A stretch of DNA of 60,731 nucleotides, taken from positions 1 through 60,731 of the forward strand of contig JBBSNM010000005.1 of the NCBI GenBank assembly GCA_038232655.1. Direction: 5' to 3'. Origin of the DNA: JACCVL01 sp038232655 (GTDB lineage: Bacteria; Actinomycetota; Actinomycetes; Propionibacteriales; Nocardioidaceae). Each line of letters begins with the position of its first letter. Position 1 is the first letter of the stretch. Below are positions 32,421 to 40,900 of this stretch, piece by piece. Position numbers and translations under genes: made by a program. The notes below the pieces were generated by a model, which was not told where the DNA came from, made no database searches, and was given only the letters and a program-made list of their open reading frames with translations.

Positions 32421-32783
32421 GTGATTGCCGTTCCCCGGTTCTTGGCCGTTGCCCTTGCCGCCGTCGAGGGTGGCCTGCTGGCGCTGCTGGCCGCGGGGCA
32501 GCTGGTGGAGCTGGTCACCGACGGGCGCCTGGGTGCCGTGCCGGTGGCGGTCTTCTTCGCAGCCTGCTCGAGTGCCGTGCTGTGGTGCGCGCGTGGGCTG
32601 GCGATGGCGCAGTCGTGGAGCCGAGGCCCGCTGGTGGCCGCCCAGCTGTTGCTGCTTGCGCTGACGTGGACCTACCACCGGCCGTACCCGCTGGCGGCAG
32701 CGGTTCTTGCGACTGTCGCCGCCTTGACGCTTGCCGGTCTGCTGCTGCCGTCGACCACCCGCGCGCTCACCCGGACAAGCTGA
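32421..32783 (+). CDS. Small four-helix membrane protein of unknown function
   Basis: A 120-residue protein from GTG 32421. Four hydrophobic stretches are separated by short loops: FLAVALAAVEGGLLALLAAG, AVPVAVFFAACSSAVLWCA, GPLVAAQLLLLALTW and PLAAAVLATVAALTLAG. A loop with LAMAQSWSRGP is the only polar signature. Short membrane proteins of this kind are common in actinobacteria, but I do not recognise the family. Confidence 0.65.
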   Translation: MIAVPRFLAVALAAVEGGLLALLAAGQLVELVTDGRLGAVPVAVFFAACSSAVLWCARGLAMAQSWSRGPLVAAQLLLLALTWTYHRPYPLAAAVLATVAALTLAGLLLPSTTRALTRTS

Positions 32784-32840
32784 ACCGGGCGAGCCCACCA
32801 CCGGCTCAACGGGCCCGTCGCGCCGACGGGTCCCGGTGCG

Positions 32841-33632
32841 TCAGGCCTCGTCGAGGCCCACTCTCAGCGCGACCAACGATCGCCGGAGCAGCCTGGACAC
32901 ATGCATCTGCGAGACGCCGACCTCGTCGGCGATCTGCGCCTGCGTCAGCTGGCCGAAGAACCGTAGTTCGACGATGGCCCGATCCCGAGCTGGCAGCCGG
33001 TCGAGGCCGGGGCGCAGGGACTCGCGCAGCTCGACGCGCTCGAGCGACTCGTCGGCTGTGGCCAGGGCCACCGCGGCGTGCGCCTGCTCTGCGCGGAGGA
33101 AGTCCGGGGCGTCCAGCGAGACCGTCGAGTAGGCGTTCGCCGACTCGAGCCCCTCCACGACCTGCTCCTCGCTCACCCCGATCCGGGCGGCGAGCTCGGC
33201 CACCGTTGGGGAGCGGCCAAGTGCTTGACCGAGGTCGGCGGAGGCGCTCAGCAGGGCCTGACGCAGCTCTTGCAGCCGGCGGGGCATCCTGATTGACCAG
33301 CCCTTGTCGCGAAACCATCGCTTCAGCTCGCCGAGGATCGTGGGCGCGGCGTACGTGGAGAACTCGACCCCGCGACCGGGGTCGAAGCCGTCGATGGCCT
33401 TGATCAAGCCGATGGTGCCCACCTGCACGAGGTCTTCGACCGTCTCGCCGCGGTTGCCGAAGCGGCGGGCGAGGTGGTGGACCAACGGCAGGTGCAGTGC
33501 GACCAGGTCGGCCCGCACCGCCAGCCGATCGGCGTCGTGGAGCCGGTCGTCGTGCAGCTGCGCGAAGCCCTCCCGTGAACGCTGGTTCAACGGCTGGGTT
33601 GCGGGCCGGGGCTGGGTGTCATGGGGCGTCAC
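32841..33632 (-). CDS. RNA polymerase sigma factor of the SigB/SigF/SigG group
   Basis: A 263-residue sigma-70 group 3 factor. Region 2 reads LVHHLARRFGNRGETVEDLVQVG and FSTYAAPTILGELKRWFRDKGW, region 3 RMPRRLQELRQALL through LAARIGVSEEQVVEGL, and region 4 ELRFFGQLTQAQIADEVGVSQMHVSRLL. This is the stress/sporulation sigma family controlled by RsbW-like antagonists. It starts 14 bases after the anti-sigma gene on the same strand. No anti-anti-sigma gene is next to them. Confidence 0.92.
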   Translation of the reverse strand: MTPHDTQPRPATQPLNQRSREGFAQLHDDRLHDADRLAVRADLVALHLPLVHHLARRFGNRGETVEDLVQVGTIGLIKAIDGFDPGRGVEFSTYAAPTILGELKRWFRDKGWSIRMPRRLQELRQALLSASADLGQALGRSPTVAELAARIGVSEEQVVEGLESANAYSTVSLDAPDFLRAEQAHAAVALATADESLERVELRESLRPGLDRLPARDRAIVELRFFGQLTQAQIADEVGVSQMHVSRLLRRSLVALRVGLDEA

Positions 33633-33646
33633 GCCGGCGCCGATAC

Positions 33647-34048
33647 TCAGTCGTCATCTCGGGCTCGATCGAGGCTGACCACGAGGTCCGAGCCGTCGAC
33701 CCACATGTCCAGATGGGTGGTCAGGGCGGCCAGTACGGTCCACGAGAAGCCGTCGCGTGACGGCAGCTCCGGACGGTCACAGGTGGCTGTTGCCTGGATG
33801 TTCAGTGCGCCCTCGGTCAAGGTGAACGCCACGGTGACCGCCGAGTCGACCCGCGCCTGCTGCAGCAGCAGTGCGCAGGCCTCATCGACGGCGATGCGCA
33901 GGTCCTCGATGTCGTCCAGGGTGAGATCGAGCCGCGCGGCTAGGCCGGCGGTGGCCGTACGGACGACGGCCAAGAAGACGCCGTCCGCTGGCACCGTGAG
34001 GACCACCTCGGCGCGTCGCGCCGTGCGGGCTTGGCCCTCGAAAACCAC
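33647..34048 (-). CDS. Anti-sigma factor, RsbW-like serine kinase / ATP-binding fold
   Basis: A 133-residue GHKL-fold protein from GTG 34048. VPADGVFLAVVRTATAGLAARL and LTLDDIEDLRIAVDEACALLLQQ are the RsbW/UsfX signature (the N-box is here DEACALL). The C-terminal G boxes are weak, as in mycobacterial UsfX/RsbW. It precedes the sigma gene on one transcript and should hold that sigma inactive. Confidence 0.88.
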   Translation of the reverse strand: MVFEGQARTARRAEVVLTVPADGVFLAVVRTATAGLAARLDLTLDDIEDLRIAVDEACALLLQQARVDSAVTVAFTLTEGALNIQATATCDRPELPSRDGFSWTVLAALTTHLDMWVDGSDLVVSLDRARDDD

Positions 34049-34098
34049 CCTGCGACCCTTCGATGTTGTCCCTCGCGGCCGACCGACCGCCCGGACTG

Positions 34099-34127
34099 GT
34101 TACAGGGACAATATCTACTGTTACAGG
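34099..34127. promoter_or_regulatory. Phased direct repeats GTTACAGG upstream of the anti-sigma/sigma operon
   Basis: GTTACAGG occurs at 34099-34106 and 34120-34127, 21 bases apart (two helical turns). The second copy is also part of an inverted repeat on the minus strand, GTTAC-CACCT-GTAAC. They lie in the only promoter space for the operon. I found no clear SigF-type GTTT-N15-GGGTA box. Confidence 0.4.
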
Positions 34128-34147
34128 TGGTAACGGGCGCGACGCGC

Positions 34148-34564
34148 TCAGCCCCTCTTGGTCTCCCAGAAGATCTCGGCGATCTCGTCGACCGCAGCGA
34201 GCAGCTCGTCGGCCGTCGCCACGTCGCTGCTGGACTTCGTGCCACCGCCGCCGCCGGCGAGCTTGGTGGCCTTGTTCACGAGCTCGTGCAGCTGGGGGTA
34301 CTTCTCGAAGTGCGGCGGCTTGAAGTAGTCGGTCCACAGCACCCAGATGTGGTGCTTGACCAGTTCGGAGCGCTGTTCCTTGATCAAGATTGCACGGGCC
34401 TGGAAGGCCGGGTCGTCGTTGTCGGCCATCTTCTCGGCGATCGCCTTCACCGACTGGGCCTCGATGCGCGCCTGCGCCGGGTCGTAGACCCCGCAGGGGA
34501 GGTCGCAGTGGGCGTGCACCTCGACGGTCGGGGCGAGCAGGCTGGGCAGCAGGCGCTGGAGCAT
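34148..34564 (-). CDS. sodN: Nickel superoxide dismutase precursor
   Basis: A 138-residue precursor. After an 18-residue leader, the mature protein starts HCDLPCGVYDPAQARIEAQS, the nickel hook in which His1, Cys2 and Cys6 bind the metal. The rest (DDPAFQARAILIKEQRSELVKHHIWVLWTDYFK) is the four-helix bundle of NiSOD. GGAAGG precedes ATG 34564; an upstream in-frame ATG at 34597 has no site. The leader must be removed for activity, and the divergent gene encodes the likely protease. Actinobacterial sodN is usually nickel-controlled through Nur; no clear Nur box was seen. Confidence 0.96.
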   Translation of the reverse strand: MLQRLLPSLLAPTVEVHAHCDLPCGVYDPAQARIEAQSVKAIAEKMADNDDPAFQARAILIKEQRSELVKHHIWVLWTDYFKPPHFEKYPQLHELVNKATKLAGGGGGTKSSSDVATADELLAAVDEIAEIFWETKRG

Positions 34565-34674
34565 CAGGATCCTTCCAGTGGTGGTTGGGGCGGCCATGTC
34601 ACTCGGACACTACCCCTGACAGCATGCGCCCGCGCACTGCGTACGGCGGGCCGATCGCTTGGAGGTGTTGCTGC

Positions 34675-35019
34675 GTGCGTCGGTGGGGAGTGGCGGTCGT
34701 ACGGGGGCGGTCGATGGCACCCACCCTGGTCGACGGTGACCGGTTGTGGGTCCGACACGGCGGGCGACCGCGGGCCGGTGCGGTGGCCGTCGTGCGGCTG
34801 CCCGGCGGGGTGCTGGCGGTCAAGCGGCTGGCCTTCGCCGAGCGCGGGGGCTGGTGGGTCGAGCGTGACAACCCCGCCGAGGGTGTCGACTCGTGGAGCG
34901 TGGGCGCGATCCCCGCGGCCGACGTACGAGCGATCGCGATCATCGTGTTCTGGCCTCCTGCCGGCGTGCTCCGCTGGCTGGCGGCGGGTCGGTGGCAGGC
35001 ACGGCCGCGCCGCCGCTGA
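34675..35019 (+). CDS. sodX: Nickel-type superoxide dismutase maturation protease
   Basis: A 114-residue S26-family peptidase from GTG 34675 with GGAGG nine bases upstream. VVRGRSMAPTLVDGDRLWV carries the catalytic Ser13, and GGVLAVKRLAF the general base Lys50, with WVERDNPAEGVDS as box D. Unlike ordinary signal peptidases it has no clear N-terminal membrane anchor. The divergent pairing with sodN supports its role in trimming the NiSOD leader. Confidence 0.92.
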   Translation: MRRWGVAVVRGRSMAPTLVDGDRLWVRHGGRPRAGAVAVVRLPGGVLAVKRLAFAERGGWWVERDNPAEGVDSWSVGAIPAADVRAIAIIVFWPPAGVLRWLAAGRWQARPRRR

Positions 35020-35042
35020 CCGTCTCCTCTAGTGTCGGGGTC

Positions 35043-36011
35043 ATGTTCTCCGCGTACGTGCACAAGTTCGACAACGAAGATCCGCTGGCCGGCCTCGGTG
35101 TCGGTGACCTCGCCGAGCCCGAGACGCCGACCGACTGGGTCGACGTCGAGGTCAAGGCCGCCGCGCTCAACCATCACGACCTGTGGTCGCTGCAGGGCGT
35201 CGGCCTGTCAGCGGACCGGCTACCGATGGTGCTCGGCTGCGACGCCGCCGGGCTGGACGGCGACGGCAACGAGGTGCTGGTCCATTCGGTGATCTCCGAC
35301 CCCTCGTGGCTCGGTGACGAGACGCTCGACCCCAAACGGTCGCTGCTGTCCGAACGCTGGCCGGGCACCCTCGCCGAGCGGGTGCGGGTGCCGCGTCGCA
35401 ACGTGGTCGCGAAACCGCCAGGGTTGGCGCTCGAGGAGGCCGCGTGCCTGCCAACGGCGTGGCTCACGGCGTACCGGATGCTGTTCGTGCAGTCGGGCCT
35501 GCGTCCCGGTGACAGCGTGCTCGTGCAGGGAGCCGGCGGCGGTGTCGCCACCGCTGTGATCGCGCTCGCGCGGGCGGCCGGCATGCGAGTGTTCGCCACC
35601 AGCCGCGACGAAGCCAAGCGGGCCCGCGCCGAGGAGCACGGCGCGCACGAGGCGTTCGAGACCGGTGCCCGCTTGCCACAGAAGGTGGACGCCGTCATGG
35701 AAACGGTCGGCGCGGCGACCTGGTCGCACTCCATCAAGTCGCTGCGGCCGGGTGGCAGCCTGGTGATCGTTGGCGCCACGTCGGGTTTCACCCCAGAGGT
35801 CGGCGAGCTCAATCGGATCTTCTTCCTCCAGCTGCGCATCCAGGGCTCCACCATGGGCACCCGCGACGAGCTGCGTCAGCTGGCCGAGTTCATGGCGCTG
35901 ACCGGTGTACGGCCCCTGATCGACCGCTCGCTGCCGCTGGACCAGGCCCGTGACGGTTTCGCCGCCCTGCATGATGGGTCGGTCTTCGGCAAGGTCGTCC
36001 TCACCCCCTAG
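35043..36011 (+). CDS. Zinc-type alcohol dehydrogenase-like / quinone oxidoreductase (MDR family)
   Basis: A 322-residue medium-chain reductase. VEVKAAALNHHDLWSLQGVG and LPMVLGCDAAG make the N-terminal GroES-like domain, and GDSVLVQGAGGGVATAVIALARAAG the cofactor-binding Rossmann motif. The catalytic zinc ligands of true alcohol dehydrogenases are not all present (Cys42-like position missing), so a zinc-independent NADPH reductase of the quinone oxidoreductase type is more likely. It starts 23 bases after sodX and may be co-transcribed. Confidence 0.85.
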   Translation: MFSAYVHKFDNEDPLAGLGVGDLAEPETPTDWVDVEVKAAALNHHDLWSLQGVGLSADRLPMVLGCDAAGLDGDGNEVLVHSVISDPSWLGDETLDPKRSLLSERWPGTLAERVRVPRRNVVAKPPGLALEEAACLPTAWLTAYRMLFVQSGLRPGDSVLVQGAGGGVATAVIALARAAGMRVFATSRDEAKRARAEEHGAHEAFETGARLPQKVDAVMETVGAATWSHSIKSLRPGGSLVIVGATSGFTPEVGELNRIFFLQLRIQGSTMGTRDELRQLAEFMALTGVRPLIDRSLPLDQARDGFAALHDGSVFGKVVLTP

Positions 36012-36039
36012 CCCCACCAACCCCACCCGCTCACCCGCG

Positions 36040-36077
36040 ATCCGTCACTTTTGGCGTGCCGATCCGTCACTTTTGGC
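36040..36077. repeat. Left 38-bp inverted repeat flanking a GNAT gene
   Basis: It contains two direct copies of GATCCGTCACTTTTGGC (36039 and 36061, period 22). The whole arm is the reverse complement of 36622-36659 with one mismatch. It lies just after the stop of the oxidoreductase gene. Confidence 0.92.
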
Positions 36078-36131
36078 ACCTGCGCCTGCGAAATCCAATG
36101 GCAGCCGTACGACGGTGTGGTCGGCGTGGCT

Positions 36132-36632
36132 ATGCCCGACCCACAGGTGCGCAGAGCCGACGTCGCCGACGTTGATGCTCTGGCCCGCTGTCACCTTGCC
36201 TGTTGGCGCGAGGCATACGCGGGGCTGATGCCCGCCGACGTCCTCGAAGCCCGCACCGCGGACTTGGACGGCCGCCGTGAGCGATGGTCCAGCGCTCTGG
36301 AGGGGACCTCGCGGACGTACGTCGCGGTGATCGATTGTGAGGTCGTAGGCTTCGCCAGCGCCGGGGCGCCCCGCGACGAGGACTTGGCACACGTGGTGGA
36401 GTTGCATGCGTTCTACATCCGCGCCCGTCTGTACGGCAGCGGCTTGGCCGACCGCCTCAGCGAGCCGGCAATCGGGGAGCAGGCAGCCTACTTGTGGGTG
36501 CTGGCCACGAACCCGCGGGCGCTGGCTTACTACCGCAAGATCGGCTTCACTGCGGACGGTCACACCAAGACCGATGAAGGCTTCGGCGACGCGATCGTTA
36601 TGCGCATGGTCCGGGTGGCACGCCACAAGTGA
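36132..36632 (+). CDS. GNAT family N-acetyltransferase enclosed by inverted repeats
   Basis: A 166-residue acetyltransferase from ATG 36132 (MPDPQVRRADVADVDALARC). RCHLACWREAYAGLMPADVL is the acceptor region, AHVVELHAFYIRARLYGSGLA the acetyl-CoA loop, and LWVLATNPRALAYYRKIGF the C-terminal motif. The last three codons and the TGA stop lie inside the right inverted repeat. The first 80 bases before the gene lie inside or beside the left repeat. Substrate unknown. The arrangement suggests the gene moved in as a unit. Confidence 0.83.
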   Translation: MPDPQVRRADVADVDALARCHLACWREAYAGLMPADVLEARTADLDGRRERWSSALEGTSRTYVAVIDCEVVGFASAGAPRDEDLAHVVELHAFYIRARLYGSGLADRLSEPAIGEQAAYLWVLATNPRALAYYRKIGFTADGHTKTDEGFGDAIVMRMVRVARHK

Positions 36633-36659
36633 CGGATCGGCACGCCAAAAGTGACGGAT
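36622..36659. repeat. Right 38-bp inverted repeat flanking the GNAT gene
   Basis: Reverse complement of 36040-36077 at 37 of 38 positions. It provides the end and stop codon of the acetyltransferase gene and lies 9 bases before the end of the convergent DUF6104 gene. No target-site duplication is visible outside the two arms. Confidence 0.92.
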
Positions 36660-36667
36660 GGCGGTGA

Positions 36668-36844
36668 CTAGTCGGGGTCGTCGTCGAGGCGGGCCAGCCA
36701 GGTGGCCAGCCGTTCGACGGGGGTCTCGAACTCCGGGTTGAGATCGACGAACTCACTCAGCCGCTCGGCCAGCCAGCCCATGGTGACCACCTCGTCGCCG
36801 CGTCGCGCCTGCAGCTCCTCCACCCCTCGATCGGTGAAGTACAC
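36668..36844 (-). CDS. DUF6104 family small protein, companion of kgd
   Basis: A 58-residue acidic protein from GTG 36844. VYFTDRGVEELQARRGDEVV, then TMGWLAERLSEFVDLNPEFE and PVERLATWLARLDDD, match the actinobacterial DUF6104 family found directly behind kgd. The start follows the kgd stop by one base. Its ribosome site lies inside the last kgd codons (GAGGAAG). Function unknown. Confidence 0.85.
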   Translation of the reverse strand: MYFTDRGVEELQARRGDEVVTMGWLAERLSEFVDLNPEFETPVERLATWLARLDDDPD

Positions 36845-36845
36845 C

Positions 36846-39800
36846 TCAGGTGAAGGCTTCCTCGAGCAGCTGCTTGTGTTGCTCGGCGTGGCGCGAGGCC
36901 TGACCCACCGAGGGCGCGGCGCCACCGGGGCGAGACACCCGGTTGAACGGGAGGTCGCCCAGGTCGGGAGCCAGGTTCAAGGCCATGTGCGGCCACGCGC
37001 CCATGTTGGACGGCTCGTCTTGCACCCAGCGCACCTCACGCAGCTTGGGGTAGCGCTCCATCTCCGCACGGATCTCGTCGGCCGGTCGCGGATAGAGCTG
37101 CTCGACCGCTGCGATCGCAGTCGTCACCTCGTCGCCCTGGCGCTTCTTGCGCTCGGCCCGCAGCTCCCAGGCGACCTTGCCCGAGCACAGCAGCAAGGTG
37201 GTCACCGCGTCAGCGTCGGTGACGTCGTCTCCGATGACGGGCTTGAAGCCCCCCGCGGTGAAGTCGTCCGGGGTGGAGACCGCCGCCTTGTTGCGCAGCA
37301 TGGACTTCGGCGTGAAGACCACCATCGGCTTGTGGGTGTCCCTGAGCGCCTGCCGGCGCAACAGGTGGAAGTAGTTCGCAGGCGACGAGGGCTGGGCGAC
37401 CGTGAAGGCGTCGTCGGCTGCCAGCGTCAGGAACCGCTCGATCCGCGCCGAGGAGTGGTCGGGTCCTTGGCCCTCGTACCCGTGGGGGAGCAGCAGCACG
37501 ATGCCCGAGTACTGCTGCCACTTGGCCTCGCCGGCGGCGATGTACTCGTCGATGACGACCTGCGCGCCGTTCATGAAGTCACCGAACTGCGCCTCCCACA
37601 GCACCAGCGCCTCGGGTCGGGCCACCGAGTAGCCGTACTCGAAGCCCATCGCGGCGTACTCGGACAGCAGCGAGTCGTAGACGAAGAAGCTGGCCTGGTC
37701 GTCGCTGAGGTGGCGCAGCGGCGTCCACTCCGCCCCGCTGTTGCGGTCGATGATGGTGGCGAAGCGCTGCACGAACGTGCCGCGTCTCGAGTCCTGGCCG
37801 GACAGCCGTACGGGGCGACCGTCCATCAGCAGCGAGCCGATCGCGACCATCTCGGCGGTCGCCCAGTCGATCGGGCCGCCGGTGATGGCGTTGGCCCGCC
37901 GCTGCAGCTGCGGGGAGACCTTGTTGTGCACGGCGAAGTCGTCCGGCGGGGTGGAGTACGCCTCGGCGATGGTCTTCAGGGTCTCCATAGGCACCGCGGT
38001 GCGGGCACCGTCGGGCGCCTCGGGCTTGGCCGGGTACTCCGGCACCGTGTGGTACTCGGCCGGTGCCTTCTTGGCCTCCCGTACGTCGGCGAACACCTGC
38101 TCCAGCTGCTGCTGGTAGTCCTTGAGCGCCCGCTCGGCCTCCTCGATGGTGATGTCGCCACGACCGACCAGCGCCTCGGTGTACAGCTTGCGCACCGAGC
38201 GCTTGTTCTCGATCAGGTCGTACATCAGCGGCTGCGTGAAGCTGGGGTCGTCCCCCTCGTTGTGCCCACGCCGGCGGTAGCAGACCAGGTCGATCACGAC
38301 GTCGGTGTTGAACGCCTGGCGGTACTCGAAAGCCAACCGGGCCACCCGCATGCACGCCTCCGGGTCGTCGGCGTTCACGTGGAAGATCGGCGCCTGCACC
38401 ATCCTTGCGACGTCGGTGCAGTACAGCGAGGACCGGGACGAGGCCGGTGAGGTGGTGAACCCGACCTGGTTGTTGACCACCACGTGCACCGACCCGCCGG
38501 TGCGGTAGCCGCGCAGCTGCGACAGGTTGAGCGTCTCGGCGACAACACCCTGACCGGCGAAGGCGGCGTCGCCGTGCACCAGCACCGGCAGTACCGGGTA
38601 GGCCGCACCGCGGTTGAGCCGGTCCTGCTTGGCCCGGGCGATCCCCTCCAGCACCGGGTCGACCGCCTCCAGGTGCGACGGGTTCGCCGCGACCGACACC
38701 TTCAGGGTCTCGCCGTTGGCCGCGGTGAACGTGCCCTCGGCACCGAGGTGGTACTTGACGTCGCCCGAGCCCTGAACGGTGCGCGGGTCGATGTTGCCCT
38801 CGAACTCGTGGAAGATCTGCGCGGCGTTCTTGCCGACGATGTTGACCAGCACGTTCAACCGGCCCCGGTGCGCCATCCCGATGCACACCTCGTCGAGACC
38901 CGCGTCCGCCGACGCCTCGCACAGCTCGTCGAGCAGCGGGATGGTGGTCTCGCCGCCCTCCAGGCTGAAGCGCTTCTGCCCGACGAACTTCGTCTGCAGG
39001 AACGTCTCGAACGCCTCGGCCTGGTTGAGCTTGTGCAGGATGCGAAACTGCTCCTCGCGCGGCGGCTTCTCGTGCGGCCGCTCCACTCGCTGCTGGATCC
39101 AGCGGCGCTGCTCAGGGTCTTGGATGTGCATGTACTCGATACCGACGGTGCGGCAGTACGAGTCGCGCAGGATGCCGAGGATCGTCCGCAGCTTCATGAA
39201 CCGGCGGGTGGTCCCGCCGAACGACCCGGTGGCGTACTCGCGCTCGAGGTCCCACAGGGTCAGCCCGTGGGTCACCACGTCGAGGTCGGGGTGGCTGCGC
39301 TGGCGGTACTCCAACGGGTCGGTGTCGGCCATCATGTGCCCGCGCACCCGGTAGGCGTGGATCAGCTCGAGCACCCGCGCCTGCCGGCTGACCTCGTCGT
39401 CGTGCGTCGCGTCGACGTCGCGGGCCCACCGCACCGGCTCGTACGGGATGCGCAGCGCCGCGAAGATCTCGTCGTAGAACCCCTCCTCGCCGAGCAGCAG
39501 GCCGTGCACGCGGCGCAGGAAGTCGCCCGACTGCGCCCCCTGGATGATGCGGTGGTCGTAGGTGGAGGTGAGCGTCATGGTCTTGCTGACGGCGAGCTCG
39601 TTCAGTGCCTTGTCCGACGCACCCTGGTACTCGGCCGGGTAGTCCATCGACCCGACCCCGACGATCACGCCCTGGCCCTTCATCAGCCGGGGCACCGAGT
39701 GGTTGGTGCCGATCGTGCCGGGGTTCGTGAGCGACAAGGTGGTGCCGGCGAAGTCGTCGACGGCGAGCTTGTTGTCGCGTGCCTTGCGCACGACGTCCTC

Positions 39801-40730
39801 GTAGCCCGCCCAGAAGGCGGCAAAGTCCATCGCCTCGACCGCCTTGATGGACGGTACCAGCAGCTGCCGGCTGCCGTCGGACTTGGCGACGTCGATGGCC
39901 AGACCGAGGTTGACGTGGCCTGGCGTGACCAGGACTGGCTTGCCCTTCTCGTCGACGTCGTACGAGCGGTTCATGTCCGGCATCGCCGCCAGTGCCTTGA
40001 CCAGCGCGAAACCGATGAGGTGGGTGAACGAGACCTTGCCGCCACGGGCCCTGGCCAAATGGTTGTTGATGACGATGCGGTTGTCGATGAGCAGCTTGAC
40101 CGGCACCGAGCGCACGCTGGTGGCCGTCGGCACCTCCAGGCTGGCGTCCATGTTGGTTGCTGTACGCGCGGACGCGCCGCGCAGGGGTGCGCGCTCGGGT
40201 TGCTCGACCGCCTCGGGGGCGGCTGCCCTGGACGGCTCCTTCGGTGTCGGCTGACCAGCCGCCGATGACGCCGACGGCGCCTCGGCCGAATCCCGCGCCC
40301 GAGACACCGTGCTGGACTGCTCGGTCTTCTGGGCGTCGGGCTTGTCCGAGCTGGGGCGCTTGGCGGCCGGCTTGCTGCCCGACTTGGCCGTCGGCTTGCT
40401 GCCCGACTTGGCCGTCGGCTTGCTGCCCGACTTGGCCGTCGGCTTGGCGGTCGACTTAGCGGCCGGCTTGCTGGTTGGCTGGGCGGCCTGCCGCTCGGAC
40501 TTACCGTTGGTGCCCCCGCGGCCGGCGCTGCCGGTGTCCGCGGTGTCCGCGCCACGCGGTCCGGACGAGCGGCCGGAGTCGGCATCGGAGTCGCCGCCGT
40601 TGCGGAAGAACTCGATCCAGGCCTGATCCACCGAGTCAGGGTCACGGCGATACCGCTCGTGCATCTCGTCGACGAGCCAAGCGTTGGCGCCGAATTCGGT
40701 CTGGGGGTTGCCGGAAGTGGACTCAGCCAC
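36846..40730 (-). CDS. kgd: Multifunctional 2-oxoglutarate metabolism enzyme (2-oxoglutarate dehydrogenase E1 with acyltransferase domain)
   Basis: A 1294-residue enzyme from GTG 40730. Residues 1-45 hold the E1 N-terminal helix (NAWLVDEMHERYRRDPDSV). A long Lys/Ala/Ser/Pro linker runs to about 190. A succinyltransferase domain follows at about 195-430, with DHRIIQGAQSGDFLRRVH carrying the active His. The thiamine-diphosphate E1 part fills the rest, with GDAAFAGQGVVAETLNLSQL and RRRGHNEGDDPSFTQP. This fused E1-E2 layout lacking a lipoyl domain is the actinobacterial Kgd, which works with Lpd and the pyruvate dehydrogenase E2 and is restrained by GarA-type FHA proteins. It is followed by DUF6104. 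Confidence 0.96.
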   Translation of the reverse strand: MAESTSGNPQTEFGANAWLVDEMHERYRRDPDSVDQAWIEFFRNGGDSDADSGRSSGPRGADTADTGSAGRGGTNGKSERQAAQPTSKPAAKSTAKPTAKSGSKPTAKSGSKPTAKSGSKPAAKRPSSDKPDAQKTEQSSTVSRARDSAEAPSASSAAGQPTPKEPSRAAAPEAVEQPERAPLRGASARTATNMDASLEVPTATSVRSVPVKLLIDNRIVINNHLARARGGKVSFTHLIGFALVKALAAMPDMNRSYDVDEKGKPVLVTPGHVNLGLAIDVAKSDGSRQLLVPSIKAVEAMDFAAFWAGYEDVVRKARDNKLAVDDFAGTTLSLTNPGTIGTNHSVPRLMKGQGVIVGVGSMDYPAEYQGASDKALNELAVSKTMTLTSTYDHRIIQGAQSGDFLRRVHGLLLGEEGFYDEIFAALRIPYEPVRWARDVDATHDDEVSRQARVLELIHAYRVRGHMMADTDPLEYRQRSHPDLDVVTHGLTLWDLEREYATGSFGGTTRRFMKLRTILGILRDSYCRTVGIEYMHIQDPEQRRWIQQRVERPHEKPPREEQFRILHKLNQAEAFETFLQTKFVGQKRFSLEGGETTIPLLDELCEASADAGLDEVCIGMAHRGRLNVLVNIVGKNAAQIFHEFEGNIDPRTVQGSGDVKYHLGAEGTFTAANGETLKVSVAANPSHLEAVDPVLEGIARAKQDRLNRGAAYPVLPVLVHGDAAFAGQGVVAETLNLSQLRGYRTGGSVHVVVNNQVGFTTSPASSRSSLYCTDVARMVQAPIFHVNADDPEACMRVARLAFEYRQAFNTDVVIDLVCYRRRGHNEGDDPSFTQPLMYDLIENKRSVRKLYTEALVGRGDITIEEAERALKDYQQQLEQVFADVREAKKAPAEYHTVPEYPAKPEAPDGARTAVPMETLKTIAEAYSTPPDDFAVHNKVSPQLQRRANAITGGPIDWATAEMVAIGSLLMDGRPVRLSGQDSRRGTFVQRFATIIDRNSGAEWTPLRHLSDDQASFFVYDSLLSEYAAMGFEYGYSVARPEALVLWEAQFGDFMNGAQVVIDEYIAAGEAKWQQYSGIVLLLPHGYEGQGPDHSSARIERFLTLAADDAFTVAQPSSPANYFHLLRRQALRDTHKPMVVFTPKSMLRNKAAVSTPDDFTAGGFKPVIGDDVTDADAVTTLLLCSGKVAWELRAERKKRQGDEVTTAIAAVEQLYPRPADEIRAEMERYPKLREVRWVQDEPSNMGAWPHMALNLAPDLGDLPFNRVSRPGGAAPSVGQASRHAEQHKQLLEEAFT
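40369..40440. repeat. 3 x 24-bp tandem repeat in the kgd linker
   Basis: The unit GGCTTGCTGCCCGACTTGG plus CCGTC is repeated three times exactly and encodes the linker octapeptide TAKSGSKP on the minus strand, followed by diverged units. Copy number is expected to vary between strains. Confidence 0.92.
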
Positions 40731-40900
40731 GGCTGTGATCGCCTCTTTACGACTCGTGGTTCGGTCACGCTGCGCTGGTTGGCAGCACTGATGACGCGCC
40801 CGCCACCGCACGGGCCCGCCTCAGCGCCTCCCAGGTTAGACCTTCGGGCAAGCGAGTGTGCTCCCGACATGACCGCCGGCGCGTGTGATAGTTGGTGGCT

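Noticed and set aside
34565..34674. Nur (nickel) operator between sodN and sodX
   Set aside because: I looked for a TTGCAA-N5-TTGCAA-type repeat and saw no convincing match, so none is annotated.
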